Assembly: GCF_947331435.1 (NCBI RefSeq)
Contig: NZ_CAMZOF010000001.1
Location: 310,001 to 374,000 of the forward strand
Direction of reading: 5' to 3'
DNA length: 64,000 nucleotides
Source: Pelagibius sp. Alg239-R121
GTDB lineage: Bacteria; Pseudomonadota; Alphaproteobacteria; Kiloniellales; Kiloniellaceae
The number at the start of each line of letters is the position of its first letter. The stretch's first letter is position 1. The notes under the pieces were generated by a model. That model had not been told where the DNA came from. It worked only from the letters and a program-made list of their open reading frames with translations, and ran no database searches. A program made the translations under genes and the position numbers. This document shows positions 49,608 to 59,467 of the stretch, one piece after another.

Positions 49608-51292
49608 CCCCCCCGGTGTTTGAAACTGTCGCGGCGGAAGCTGTAGAGCGCCGCCGGGTCGACCGCGACATCGACAACTGCCGGTTTGCCGCAAACCAGC
49701 GCCGCTTCGATGGCTTCACGCATCTCATCAAGTGTTTGAGCCCGGAACCCGGCAGCTCCATAGAGCTCTGCAACCTTATCGAATCGTGGGCTACTTATGT
49801 CGGCACCGATATAGCGTCCGCCAAAGAAATCACGCTGATAGGCTTTCTCTGCCCCCCAGCATTTATTGTTCATCACCACCGTGACCGTATTGATTTTGTG
49901 ATCGACGGCGGTGCTGAGTTCCGACAGGGTCATCCCAAAGCCACCGTCTCCCATCAGACTAACCACGGGACGTTCGGGCTGCGCGAGTTTCACGCCCAAA
50001 CCGCAGGCAAAAGAGAAGCCGACCAACCCGAAGTCGAGCGGCGTGAAGAGGCTTTTTGGATGCCAATAGTTCAAGGCATCCGTCGCCTGAAGACACAGTG
50101 TGCCCGCGTCCATGGTCACAGCTGTATCCTTGGGCAAAACCTCGCGCAGCGCCTTGAATAGACCAGACGGCTGGATCGGCAGAACATCCGTGGCGGCATC
50201 CTCATCCCGCGTCGCAAGATAAGCAACGCGTTCAGACTTGTAGGCTCCGGTCCAGGCTTCAACTTCAGCTCTTTTGTTCATGGATGTGATGGCTGCGCGC
50301 AGCTGAACCGCTGCAGTTGGCGCATCCGCCCAGATACCGACTTCGATGGGAAAATACCGGCCAATGGCGGTCGGCTCGAGTTCCACATGAATGATCGCGG
50401 CATCCTCGTTGATGTTGTCGTAGCTGTAGAAGGTTGCATTGAATCCGATCCGCGTGCCGAGCGCGAGGATGACATCGGCCTCCCGCACAAGTCGCGACGC
50501 GACAGGGTTGCCGCGCGGTCCCATCTGGCCCGCGTTCAGGGGATGGTCGAAGGGGACTGCGTCACCGTGACCGGGAGAGGTAACCACCGGTGCATTCAGA
50601 GTCTCGGCCAACTCCATCGCCTGGACATGACCGCCGGTGTTCTTAATCCCACCGCCGGCGATGATGACGGGGCGCTCAGCGTTGCGCAGCAATTCCGCCG
50701 CTTGAGCGATGGCGTCTGCTGCGCCTGCGGGCACGGATTGGGAACGGTAAGCTCTGGGCTTCTGAAATGCGGGAAATTCAGCAGTCGCGGACAGTACGTC
50801 GCGCGGCAGGTTTAGCTGGACAGGGCCCTTACGCGGCGTCATCGCGACTCGAAAGGCTTCGCGGAACATTTCCGGTACCCGGTCGGCACCCGTGGCCGTC
50901 CAGGTCTTTTTCGTGATCGGACTGAAGAGCGCCTGCTGATCGACCTCCTGAAAGGCATCGCGATAGACATGCGACGAGGAGAGAGCGCCGGCGATGGAGA
51001 CGATCGGCGTAAAGGCCGCAGCGGCCTGCCCCAGACCCGTCACGAGATTTGTCGCGCCCGGGCCATTTTGCCCTGCAAGAATGACCCCAGCATTACCGCT
51101 GGCACGTGCATAACCATCGGCCATATGGGTACCGGTGCGCTCGTCATGGACCCCGACAAAGTTGATTTCGGATGCGTCGTAGAGCGCATCGAACATTTCC
51201 ATGGTGGCCGAGCCGATGAGTCCAAATACCTGTTCGACCTTCTCCGCCTTCAGGGATTCGACAGCGGCCTGACCGCCCGTAAGCTTTTTCAT
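49604..51292 (-). CDS. thiamine diphosphate-dependent enzyme (acetolactate synthase-like)
   Basis: This 562-residue ThDP enzyme of the acetohydroxyacid synthase superfamily has three domains. The activating Glu is in VHDERTGTHMADGYAR and the ThDP-binding motif is GDGGFGMTLSELSTAV, about 27 residues from NN. In a catabolic operon it may be a decarboxylase or carboligase for a keto acid, rather than the biosynthetic IlvB; no small regulatory subunit gene is nearby. The ATG at 51292 is chosen because the upstream frame is not family-like. Confidence 0.88.
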   Translation of the reverse strand: MKKLTGGQAAVESLKAEKVEQVFGLIGSATMEMFDALYDASEINFVGVHDERTGTHMADGYARASGNAGVILAGQNGPGATNLVTGLGQAAAAFTPIVSIAGALSSSHVYRDAFQEVDQQALFSPITKKTWTATGADRVPEMFREAFRVAMTPRKGPVQLNLPRDVLSATAEFPAFQKPRAYRSQSVPAGAADAIAQAAELLRNAERPVIIAGGGIKNTGGHVQAMELAETLNAPVVTSPGHGDAVPFDHPLNAGQMGPRGNPVASRLVREADVILALGTRIGFNATFYSYDNINEDAAIIHVELEPTAIGRYFPIEVGIWADAPTAAVQLRAAITSMNKRAEVEAWTGAYKSERVAYLATRDEDAATDVLPIQPSGLFKALREVLPKDTAVTMDAGTLCLQATDALNYWHPKSLFTPLDFGLVGFSFACGLGVKLAQPERPVVSLMGDGGFGMTLSELSTAVDHKINTVTVVMNNKCWGAEKAYQRDFFGGRYIGADISSPRFDKVAELYGAAGFRAQTLDEMREAIEAALVCGKPAVVDVAVDPAALYSFRRDSFKHRGG

Positions 51293-51311
51293 CTCGGGTT
51301 CCTTTACGTCT

Positions 51312-52109
51312 CTATACCGGCACATCATCGAGAAACGCCTCGAGGGCCGCAGCAAAAAGATCGGGCCTTTCCACCACCCCCATGTGCTGCAGACCAGGCA
51401 CGATGACGGTCTGCGCCGCTTCGATTTCAGAGGCGATGGCGTAGGACATCGCCGGTGTGCTGCCACTATCGTTTTCACAGGTCATCACCAGTGCGGGCAA
51501 CGTGATCGGCGGATTCGGGCGGATGAGTTCAACCACGCCCTTCGCCAGCACTTGCCGATGCAGTGCATAGTTTTTTGGATCATTATCGAGCACGAGGCTG
51601 CGCACCTGCTCGATAATCTCCGGCCGTTCGGCCCGGAACTCAGCCGTAAACCAGCGTTCCAGTGTTGTTTCAATCGTCGCCGCGGGCCCGCCCGCTTCGG
51701 TTCGTGCCGCCCGCTGCTCGACCAGCGCCTGCGCTTCCGGGCTCCGTTCGTGCGGCGAATTCAGGATGCCGAGCGCCGTGACCCGGTCAGGAAAATCCAT
51801 GGCGAATCGGCGGTTGATCATGCCACCCAGCGAAAAACCCACGACCGCTAAGCGGGCAATCACCAGTTCATTCAGGAGATCGCGCAGCTGTTCGGACAGA
51901 ACCGTCAGCGAAGGCGTTCGCTCAGGTAATGCACTTTCCCCATGACCACACAAGTCGTAGGTCAGAACGCAGTAATGTCTGGAGAGGATCGGCAAGTAAT
52001 CGTCCCAGGTCGCACGCGTCAGGCCAAGACCGTGGATCAGCACGACAACGGGTGCATTCAGCGACCCGTGTAGATCGTAGGCCGTTCCCTTGCTGCTTAG
52101 TTTGGTCAT
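51312..52109 (-). CDS. alpha/beta hydrolase
   Basis: A 265-residue alpha/beta hydrolase. The oxyanion loop is HGLGLTRATW, the nucleophile Ser is in GFSLGG, the acid is probably the Asp in CENDSG and the His is in LQHMG. The fold and size resemble RutD/PcaD-type enzymes, which open lactones or hydrolyse acyl intermediates. It lies between the AA_synth gene and the ThDP enzyme gene in the operon. Confidence 0.92.
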   Translation of the reverse strand: MTKLSSKGTAYDLHGSLNAPVVVLIHGLGLTRATWDDYLPILSRHYCVLTYDLCGHGESALPERTPSLTVLSEQLRDLLNELVIARLAVVGFSLGGMINRRFAMDFPDRVTALGILNSPHERSPEAQALVEQRAARTEAGGPAATIETTLERWFTAEFRAERPEIIEQVRSLVLDNDPKNYALHRQVLAKGVVELIRPNPPITLPALVMTCENDSGSTPAMSYAIASEIEAAQTVIVPGLQHMGVVERPDLFAAALEAFLDDVPV

Positions 52110-52154
52110 CTGTTGCCGCCCTTCGCGACCCTGCTGCAGAACCACCGAGCTGGC

Positions 52155-52757
52155 TTAAACGCCGGCTGGATTATCCAAATCCAGGTTGTATTCTCTCAAG
52201 TCGTCTTCGCGGCAGCCCAGCCGGTCATGCGGACGGCCTCCGACCGAGGCGCCCAGCGCCACGATCAGTTCATCATGGGCAGGAGCGTCGGGGATCGACA
52301 GCTGAATCGTCAGGTAATGGGACCGGCGACCGCCATCGTGCTTATCCATCAGCGGGATGGAAATCGGCGCGTTGGCGCCACCCCGGGTGTTGGAGAAAGC
52401 CAGATAGGTCTTGGCCCCGACGGCCGACCGGTATTGATTGCCGAAGGGCACGGTGTGGATCAGCGCGGCGGCATGCTCCATCTCGCCACCCATGCCGACG
52501 ACGGAACACTTCCCATAGGCTTCGACCGCATCACCCGAGCCTGCGGCCTCCACTATCATATCCGAGAGTTTTTTTCCTATGACGGGAGAAATCTCACGGA
52601 TCTCAGGACGCAGATTCTCGACAAATCCGCTACCGGCCCAAGGGTTCTTCAGTATCGCAACAGCGGCAATCAATTTCAGTGGACGTTCCGCGACACGGCC
52701 ACCGTCTACGAAGGTATCTTCCACATGCAAAAGGGTGCGGCGTATCTCCAGAGGCAT
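52155..52757 (-). CDS. AA_synth (DUF1185) family protein
   Basis: A 200-residue protein resembling the AA_synth/DUF1185 family, with KNPWAGSGFVENL, GKCSVVGMGGEMEHAAALIH and FGNQYRSAVGAKT visible. The family is poorly characterised; members occur in catabolic clusters with luciferase-like monooxygenases, as here. It may be a hydrolase or isomerase of the ring-opened product. No catalytic residues can be named. Confidence 0.8.
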   Translation of the reverse strand: MPLEIRRTLLHVEDTFVDGGRVAERPLKLIAAVAILKNPWAGSGFVENLRPEIREISPVIGKKLSDMIVEAAGSGDAVEAYGKCSVVGMGGEMEHAAALIHTVPFGNQYRSAVGAKTYLAFSNTRGGANAPISIPLMDKHDGGRRSHYLTIQLSIPDAPAHDELIVALGASVGGRPHDRLGCREDDLREYNLDLDNPAGV

Positions 52758-52798
52758 TTCATCGTCCTGTCGTTGGCAGTCGGACTGCAGAATTGGGG

Positions 52799-53836
52799 TC
52801 AGCCGAAGGCCGGGATAACTTCATTGCAGAAGAGCTCAAGCGAGCGTTTCTGTTCTTTCAAGCCGAGTCCCATGCTGGCGTAGTAAATGAACTCGTCCAC
52901 GCCGCGTTCCTCATAGAGTTTCAGCTTTGCGATCGCCTCATCCGGCGTGCCGAACATAAGGTTTTCGGTCAGCATCTGCGGGTCATATTCGTCCCGGTTC
53001 TCGAGCTCTTCGAGAGGGATCTGTCTTGGAAACCCGTTCTCCACATCGCCGAGGTTCTTAAAGAGGTTCTCGAACTGCCCAAGCTGGCGCTGAGCGGCCT
53101 TGACCGGAACGTCTCGTTCCGACGCCGTATCGTAAATTGCGGTGTGGCGCATCATCGCGATGGTGGGACGTTTCAGTCCAGGATTCGCCGCCATCGCCTC
53201 TTCAAGACGCTGCAGATAAAGATCCACTTCGGCCATGGGCCGAGTCAGCGGCCAGGACATGATGTTGTAACCATTCTTTACGGCATAATCGAAGGTGATC
53301 GGCGCGCGTGCCGCGACCCAGATCGGCGGATGCGGCTTTTGAACCGGCTTAGGCACGGAGGTCGCGGTCGGAAAGGTCCAGAATTCGCCGTCATGGGCGT
53401 AGTCGCCTTCCCAGAGAGCTTTTACCGCCGGCAGCATTTCGTGCATGTAGCGCCAGGCGTCCGACTGCTTTAACCCAGGCGCCATTCGGTCGAACTCGCG
53501 CTGATAAGCGCCCGAACCAATACCGAATTCCAGCCGGCCGCCGCTGATCAGATCCGTAAAGGCTGCCTCGCCCGCCAGCTTAATCGGGTTCCAGTAAGGC
53601 GCCACGGCTACCGCCGTACCCAGCCGGATGCGATCCGTGTGGCTCGCCCACCAGGTCAGGATTTGAAAGGGATTAGGCGCAATTGTCATTTCGAGCGCGT
53701 GATGCTCAGCCGCCCAGACGATGTTGAAGCCACCACGGTCGGCCATCTGCACCATGTCCAAGGTGTGCTGACGCACGTCTTCCATAGCGGTGTTGCCGTC
53801 CATGCGCTCCATATTGATCGCGAGTTGAAATTTCAT
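52799..53836 (-). CDS. luciferase-like flavin-dependent monooxygenase
   Basis: A 345-residue TIM-barrel monooxygenase of the bacterial luciferase-like (LLM) family, which uses reduced flavin from a partner reductase. Motifs include NIVWAAEHH, TDRIRLGTAVAVAPYW and SGGRLEFGIGSG. The partner flavin reductase is encoded in the same operon. It may perform the oxygenative ring or C-N opening step, as RutA does for uracil. Confidence 0.92.
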   Translation of the reverse strand: MKFQLAINMERMDGNTAMEDVRQHTLDMVQMADRGGFNIVWAAEHHALEMTIAPNPFQILTWWASHTDRIRLGTAVAVAPYWNPIKLAGEAAFTDLISGGRLEFGIGSGAYQREFDRMAPGLKQSDAWRYMHEMLPAVKALWEGDYAHDGEFWTFPTATSVPKPVQKPHPPIWVAARAPITFDYAVKNGYNIMSWPLTRPMAEVDLYLQRLEEAMAANPGLKRPTIAMMRHTAIYDTASERDVPVKAAQRQLGQFENLFKNLGDVENGFPRQIPLEELENRDEYDPQMLTENLMFGTPDEAIAKLKLYEERGVDEFIYYASMGLGLKEQKRSLELFCNEVIPAFG

Positions 53837-53896
53837 CGATATCTCCCATGGTGTTCAGCGGCGGCAGGCTTCTTCACTGACGCCGCCGTTTATTCT

Positions 53897-55378
53897 TCAA
53901 CGCGCGACGAACTGACTGCCCAAGGGTTCGTCGGAAGTGTTCATCCAGACCGTCTTGGGACGGGTATAGTCATAGATCGCCTGGAGCCCGCTTTCGCGCC
54001 CATAGCCCGAGTTTTTCATGCCGCCAAATTCTGCAATGGGAGAAACCGCGCGGTAGGTGTTGACCCAAACGATCCCTGCCTTCACTGCTTTCACCATCCG
54101 AAGCGAGCGTGCGCTGTCGCGGGTAAAGATGCCCGCAGCCAAACCATGTTCGGTTTTGTTGGCCAAACGGATTGCATCCGCTTCGTCCTTGAAGCGCACG
54201 ACACTGAGCACCGGGCCAAAAAGTTCCGTGTCCACGATCGTCAGATCAGAGTTCGGGCAATCGATGATGGTGGGCTCGTAGAACCTGCCGCTCATCCCTT
54301 CGACCGGCCTACCGCCGCAGAGCAGCTTGCCGCCTTCAGTCTGAGCACGGGCGACTTCGCGCTCGATATTTTCGAATTGCCCCTGAGTGCAGATCGGCCC
54401 CATTTCGGTCTCTTCAGCCAGCGGGTCGCCGATCCGGATCTGTTTGGCCAGAGCCGTCATGCGTTCAAGAAATTCATCGGCGATCGAGTCTTGAACTAAC
54501 AGGCGGGAGCCGGCAACACAGCTCTGTCCTGCCGCACCGAAGATTCCCGAGATGGCACCGTTTACCGCGCTTTCGACGTTGGTGTCTTCAAACACGATGA
54601 AAGGCGATTTGCCGCCCAATTCCAACGACACTTCCGCAAAATTTTGAGTGGAATTTTGAAGAACCTTTTGAGCCGCAACGGGCCCGCCGGTGAAGGAAAT
54701 TCGCGCGATAAGCGGATGCGAGGTCAGCACCTTTCCGCAGGGGTCGCCGTGACCGGTAACGATGTTCACGACACCCGTCGGGATGCCGGCGCGTTCGATC
54801 AGTTCGCCGAACTCCAGCATCGCTGCAGAGGCAAATTCAGATGCCTTCAGGACAACCGTATTCCCGGCCGCGAGGGCAGGGCCGATTTTGACCGCCGACA
54901 GGAATAGCTGGGAATTCCATGGCACCACGGCCGCGATCACACCCAGCGGCTCACGGTTCGTAAAGACGAAGAGATCGGGTTTGTCGATCGGCAGGGTTTC
55001 GCCGTGAACCTTGTCTGCGCAGCCGGCGTAGAAGTGAAAAAACTCGCTGATGTATTTTGCCTGCCAGCGCGTCTCCTTCAGCATCTTGCCAGTATCGATC
55101 GTTTCCGTCTGGCCAAGGGATTCGGAAGTTTCCGCGAGCAAATCGCCGAGGCGGCGCAGGCAATGACCGCGTTCCGTCGGCGACATCTGCGACCAGGGAC
55201 CGTCGTTAAAAGCGCGGTCGGCGGCGGTGACGGCTCGATCGACATCTTCTGCGGTTGCTTCGGGAATCCGCGCCCAGACTTCACCGGTCGCTGGATTACT
55301 GCTCTCAAAGGTTTTTCCGTTGGAGGCCGCAACCCATTGACCGTCAATCAACATTTTGTAGGTTTTTATGTCCGACAC
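53897..55378 (-). CDS. aldehyde dehydrogenase
   Basis: This 493-residue NAD(P)-dependent aldehyde dehydrogenase shows the catalytic Glu in SLELGGKSPF and the catalytic Cys in GAAGQSCVAGSR. The Rossmann fold and length are standard. It overlaps the flavin reductase stop by 13 bases, so they are co-translated. It oxidises an aldehyde intermediate of the pathway. Confidence 0.94.
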   Translation of the reverse strand: MSDIKTYKMLIDGQWVAASNGKTFESSNPATGEVWARIPEATAEDVDRAVTAADRAFNDGPWSQMSPTERGHCLRRLGDLLAETSESLGQTETIDTGKMLKETRWQAKYISEFFHFYAGCADKVHGETLPIDKPDLFVFTNREPLGVIAAVVPWNSQLFLSAVKIGPALAAGNTVVLKASEFASAAMLEFGELIERAGIPTGVVNIVTGHGDPCGKVLTSHPLIARISFTGGPVAAQKVLQNSTQNFAEVSLELGGKSPFIVFEDTNVESAVNGAISGIFGAAGQSCVAGSRLLVQDSIADEFLERMTALAKQIRIGDPLAEETEMGPICTQGQFENIEREVARAQTEGGKLLCGGRPVEGMSGRFYEPTIIDCPNSDLTIVDTELFGPVLSVVRFKDEADAIRLANKTEHGLAAGIFTRDSARSLRMVKAVKAGIVWVNTYRAVSPIAEFGGMKNSGYGRESGLQAIYDYTRPKTVWMNTSDEPLGSQFVAR

Positions 55379-55914
55379 CGGTGTGTTCCTCCCGAAGTTG
55401 CCTGTTGCGGAACCACACGATGGTAAGCGCCATCAAGGTAGGCCAGGGGTTCGGCCATGCCGCCCCGTACCGCAGCCACCCGGCCGACGAAAATGCTGTG
55501 ACTCCCGGAGGTCACGACCTGCTCTACGACGCAGGAAAAGATCGTTGCGCCATCAATTTCGGGAGCTGCTCCGGAGCTGTCGTCAAAGTCGATCCCATCA
55601 AAACGGTCGCGCACACGATCGTCGTCGCAGCCGGCAAATCTGTTCGCGATCTCGGGGTTCGTCCGTGACAGGACATTCACACAGAAATTGCCATTCTTGG
55701 AGACGGCCCGCGCAATACGGCTGTCGGTCCGCAGGCAAATCAGTGTTGTCGGTGGATCCGCAGAAACCGAAGAAAACGCGCTGACAGTTGCACCGTGTCG
55801 ACCTGCCGGTCCGTCGGTCGTAACGACCGTGACGCTGCTCGCGACCGTCCGCATCGCTCGAATAAAAGCATCGCGCGGGACCGGATGATTGCCGGCCGTA
55901 TCATGCTGCGGCAT
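55366..55914 (-). CDS. flavin reductase (two-component monooxygenase partner)
   Basis: A 182-residue flavin reductase-like protein (FMN-binding split barrel) with AMRTVASSVTVVTTDG, GATVSAFSSVSADPPT and GSHSIFVGRV. It supplies reduced FMN or FAD to the LLM monooxygenase, like RutF or HpaC. It is the first gene of the catabolic operon, divergent from the LysR gene. Confidence 0.92.
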   Translation of the reverse strand: MPQHDTAGNHPVPRDAFIRAMRTVASSVTVVTTDGPAGRHGATVSAFSSVSADPPTTLICLRTDSRIARAVSKNGNFCVNVLSRTNPEIANRFAGCDDDRVRDRFDGIDFDDSSGAAPEIDGATIFSCVVEQVVTSGSHSIFVGRVAAVRGGMAEPLAYLDGAYHRVVPQQATSGGTHRCRT

Positions 55915-55998
55915 TGCTCACCTCCATTTCGGCCTCATTGTTGTCTGCCCTCGGGCCGATCCGCGGAGAATGGCAGCATCAGATACATTTGAAAATTG

Positions 55999-56029
55999 AA
56001 TAATTTGGCACTATAAATTAAAAATTATT
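55999..56029. promoter_or_regulatory. AT-rich inverted repeat in the lysR/operon divergent region
   Basis: AATAATTT and AAATTATT form an inverted repeat about 15 bases apart, in a short gap between divergent genes. This fits a LysR-type operator, but no T-N11-A core was confirmed. A 12-base core also occurs, inverted, before the transporter's substrate-binding gene (62148-62159). Confidence 0.45.
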
Positions 56030-56046
56030 GCATTAAGGCTTTCCAA

Positions 56047-56892
56047 TTGAACACCGCTAACCTGCAGACTTTCCTGGCGATCGTAGAGACCGGCAGCCTT
56101 GTTCGGGCCTCGGAACGATTGAATGTCACCCAATCCGCCGTCACCGCCCGTCTGCGAAGCCTGGAGGATGAACTCGGCCAAACCCTGCTGAACCGGCAAA
56201 AATCCGGTGCAACGCTGACCGCCTCCGGAACCAGGTTCTTGCGGTATGCGCAGGTCATGACCGGGCTCTGGCGTCAGGCGCGGCAGGAAACGGCGCTACC
56301 GGAGGGGACGGAATCAGTCTGCAACTTCGGCTGCCACGTAGATCTGTGGCCCGGTGCCGGAAAGATCTTCTTCGATCAGCTTTACAGGGAACGACCACAG
56401 ATGGCGCTCTCTGCCTGGCAGGGTGTGCAAAGCGAACTTGATCAATGGATGGGTGCGGGGCTTATCGATGCGGCGTTGGCGTACGAGCCAACGGCCCGTG
56501 GCAAGCAGACCATCCATACGCTACGTGCGGATAGACTTCTGCTCTGTTCCGACCGGGCAGACACCCCGATACGCTTCGACCCCCGCTATATTTACGTGGA
56601 TCTGGGTGAAGAGTTCCGCAATCAGCACGCGGCCGCCTATGCGGATGCCGGAACCGCCCGTGTGACTTTCGGATGCGCTGCCTGGGCACTGGAATTTCTG
56701 CTGGCAAACGGCGGCTCTGCTTATCTGCCGGAACACATGGCCCGGACCTACCTTGCGTCCAGCCGGCTATTCACGCTGACCGACGCACCGGTCTTCACCC
56801 GCAACAGCTATCTGATAACCAATGACGCCACAGCCGGCGAATGGCCCTGGTTAAAGGAGCTGCTGGACAGGCTGTCGGCCAAAATCCCTTAG
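56047..56892 (+). CDS. LysR-family transcriptional regulator
   Basis: A 281-residue LysR regulator. The N-terminal winged helix-turn-helix (FLAIVETGSLVRASERLN, QSAVTARLRSLE) is standard and the C-terminal part is the inducer-binding domain. The start is TTG at 56047, giving NTANLQTFLAIVETG after the initiator. It is divergent from the catabolic operon and probably controls it and perhaps the transporter. Confidence 0.92.
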   Translation: MNTANLQTFLAIVETGSLVRASERLNVTQSAVTARLRSLEDELGQTLLNRQKSGATLTASGTRFLRYAQVMTGLWRQARQETALPEGTESVCNFGCHVDLWPGAGKIFFDQLYRERPQMALSAWQGVQSELDQWMGAGLIDAALAYEPTARGKQTIHTLRADRLLLCSDRADTPIRFDPRYIYVDLGEEFRNQHAAAYADAGTARVTFGCAAWALEFLLANGGSAYLPEHMARTYLASSRLFTLTDAPVFTRNSYLITNDATAGEWPWLKELLDRLSAKIP

Positions 56893-56921
56893 AGACTTCG
56901 GTAGAGGCTTAATCGCCTAAC

Positions 56922-58568
56922 CTATTCTGCAGCGGCACCGAAAGTGGTGTTGCGGCCTGGGGCGGCAGCAAGCAGGGATTTTGTGTAAGCATGACTTGGC
57001 GAAGCGTAGACCTCCGCGGTCCGCCCCTGCTCAACCACTACACCCCGCTGCATCACCATGATCCGGTCGCAGACCTGGGCCGCGACCCGCAGATCATGGG
57101 TGATGAATAGCATCGCCAGATCGAAGCGCTGACGCACGTCATCCAGCAACTCCAGCACCTGCGCCTGCACCGAGACATCCAGGGCCGAAACCGCCTCATC
57201 GGCAATCAGAACCTTCGGCTCCATGGCCAAGGCTCGGGCAATGCAGATTCGCTGCCGCTGACCGCCTGAGAACTGGTGCGGAAAACGCTCCAGCGCATCC
57301 GGCGAAAGGCCCACCACATTCATCAGATCGCGCGCCCGTACGATCGCATCTTGTTTCGTCAAACCGAAATTCATCGGCCCTTCGACAATCGACTGACCGA
57401 CCGTACGGCGCGGATTGAGGGAACGATAGGGATCCTGGAAAACGATCTGCACGTCGCGCCGGTAAGGGCGCAGCGCGCGCTCGCCCAGTCCTGCGATATT
57501 GTTCCCGGCGATCATGATCTCACCGGCGGTCGGGTCAATCAGACGGACGATACAGCGCGCCACGGTCGATTTTCCGGAACCTGATTCTCCGACCACGCCA
57601 AGGGTCTCGCCGCGGTGAACCACCAGTTCGACGTTCTGTGCCGCATGTACCTCGCGTCCGCGCTTGAACCATCCCAGGGAGCCATAGGTTTTGTTGAGGT
57701 TGCGGGCGGTCAAGGCCGGGCGCTCCACATCGACCGCCTCACGTGCCGGCGGCGTCAAGCTCGGGACCGAGGCCATCAGCATCCTGGTGTAGGGATGCTG
57801 CGGGCTGCCGATAACTTCGGCAGCCGCCCCCTGCTCCACGACCTTACCGTGCTGCATCACGATCACCCTATCGGCGATCTCGGCGACCACGCCGAAATCG
57901 TGAGTGATGAACATAACGCCGGTCCCGTGCCTTCGTTGAATATCCTTGATGAGCTCCAGGATCTGCGCCTGGGTCGTCACATCCAGGGCCGTGGTGGGTT
58001 CGTCGGCGATCAGCAGGCCCGGCTCCAGGGCAAGCGCCATGGCAATCATGATGCGCTGCCGCTGGCCGCCCGAGAGCTGGTGCGGGTAGGAATGAAACAG
58101 CTGCTCGGGTTCGGGCAGATTTACATCCTGCATTACCTCGAGAACCCGGGTGTTGCGCTCCTGCGCAGACATCGGACTATGGATCTCAAGCATTTCGGCA
58201 ATCTGATCGCCAACCTTCATGACCGGGTTCAGCGCGGTCATCGGCTCCTGAAAAATCATCGCCATGCGCTCGCCGCGCAGTGCGCGGAGCTGGGTCTCGC
58301 TCTTGGTCAGGAGCTCATCGCCCTGCAGCAGAACCTCACCGGCTACGGGCGTCAGATCCTTGCGCGGTATCAAACCCATGACCGTATGGGCGGTCACCGA
58401 CTTGCCTGAGCCGGACTCGCCGACCACGCAGACGATTTCTCCCGCACCGACTTCAAAGGAAACATCCTCGACAGCGAAATCCCGGTCGGCACCCTCGGGT
58501 AGCCGGACCGTCAAGCCACGGATCGACAGAACGCTGGTATCGGTCCTCTTCGCGTCATCGCGGCTCAT
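56922..58568 (-). CDS. ABC transporter ATPase, dipeptide/nickel type, fused double domain
   Basis: A single 548-residue protein has two ABC nucleotide-binding domains, one per half, equivalent to DppD and DppF fused, as in GsiA. Walker A motifs ([11 protein letters not shown] and [11 protein letters not shown]), signature motifs ([18 protein letters not shown]) and Walker B motifs ([24 protein letters not shown]) are seen twice. The second-half Walker B has Glu then Ala. It energises uptake by the membrane permeases encoded upstream. Confidence 0.95.
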   Translation of the reverse strand: MSRDDAKRTDTSVLSIRGLTVRLPEGADRDFAVEDVSFEVGAGEIVCVVGESGSGKSVTAHTVMGLIPRKDLTPVAGEVLLQGDELLTKSETQLRALRGERMAMIFQEPMTALNPVMKVGDQIAEMLEIHSPMSAQERNTRVLEVMQDVNLPEPEQLFHSYPHQLSGGQRQRIMIAMALALEPGLLIADEPTTALDVTTQAQILELIKDIQRRHGTGVMFITHDFGVVAEIADRVIVMQHGKVVEQGAAAEVIGSPQHPYTRMLMASVPSLTPPAREAVDVERPALTARNLNKTYGSLGWFKRGREVHAAQNVELVVHRGETLGVVGESGSGKSTVARCIVRLIDPTAGEIMIAGNNIAGLGERALRPYRRDVQIVFQDPYRSLNPRRTVGQSIVEGPMNFGLTKQDAIVRARDLMNVVGLSPDALERFPHQFSGGQRQRICIARALAMEPKVLIADEAVSALDVSVQAQVLELLDDVRQRFDLAMLFITHDLRVAAQVCDRIMVMQRGVVVEQGRTAEVYASPSHAYTKSLLAAAPGRNTTFGAAAE

Positions 58569-59467
58569 CACATTTTCCTCGCGATGCGTGGATCCAGGGT
58601 ATCGCGCAAACCGTCGCCAACCACATTGACCGCCAAGACCGTGATCGCCAGCGCAATGCCTGGATAGAAGATGATCCAGGGCGAAAGCTGAAAATACGTC
58701 CTGCCTTCAGACATGATGTTCCCCCAACTCGGGATCTCCGGTGGTATTCCGGCACCGATAAATCCAAGGATCGATTCCGTCAGCATTGCAGAACCGCAGA
58801 TATAGGTCGCGAGCACAATCAGCGGAGCAATTGTGTTGGGCAGAATATGCCGGATCAGGACAAGGTGAAGCTTGGTGCCCGATGCGATCGCGGCTTCAAC
58901 GTAAGGCTCTTCCCGAACCGAGAGCACAACAGAACGTACAAGGCGGACCACACGGGGAATTTCCGGAATCATTATCGCGGTCACAACAGTCATCATGGTC
59001 GCGCCTGACAGCGAAATCAGTGCGATGGCCAGCAGGATACCAGGGATCGACATCAGTCCATCCATCACCCGCATGATAACGGCATCAAGCGCGCGGATAT
59101 AACCGGAGACCATGCCGACCACCAACCCGATCGAGACCGCGATGATCGACACCGCAAGACCGACAACAAGCGAAACGCGTGCGCCGTAGATCACCCGGGC
59201 AAAGGTGTCGCGCCCCAGATAATCGGTGCCGAACCAGCTTTCGCCGGACGGCGGCTTGAGACGTTTGATTGGATTGAGTTCAATCGGATCGCCGGTGAAA
59301 AGCGGCCCGAAAATGGCAATCAAAACCATAATCGACAGCAGGATCCCGCCCCAGAAAATGGAGGGATGGCGCCACAGCAAAACGGCGAGATTTGGGTCCG
59401 ATGCCGATGACGGCGGCACAGCGAGCAACTCGTCCGTTTTGCCGGAGCTAGTGGGCGTGTCCGTCAA
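58568..59467 (-). CDS. ABC transporter permease, DppC/GsiD type
   Basis: A 299-residue inner-membrane permease with six helices and the EAA-like coupling loop (EAAIASGTKLHLVLIRHILPN). The N-terminal extension before the first helix is typical of the DppC group. The TTG start overlaps the other permease stop by four bases, and its own stop overlaps the ATPase start by one base (TGATG). Confidence 0.93.
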   Translation of the reverse strand: MTDTPTSSGKTDELLAVPPSSASDPNLAVLLWRHPSIFWGGILLSIMVLIAIFGPLFTGDPIELNPIKRLKPPSGESWFGTDYLGRDTFARVIYGARVSLVVGLAVSIIAVSIGLVVGMVSGYIRALDAVIMRVMDGLMSIPGILLAIALISLSGATMMTVVTAIMIPEIPRVVRLVRSVVLSVREEPYVEAAIASGTKLHLVLIRHILPNTIAPLIVLATYICGSAMLTESILGFIGAGIPPEIPSWGNIMSEGRTYFQLSPWIIFYPGIALAITVLAVNVVGDGLRDTLDPRIARKM

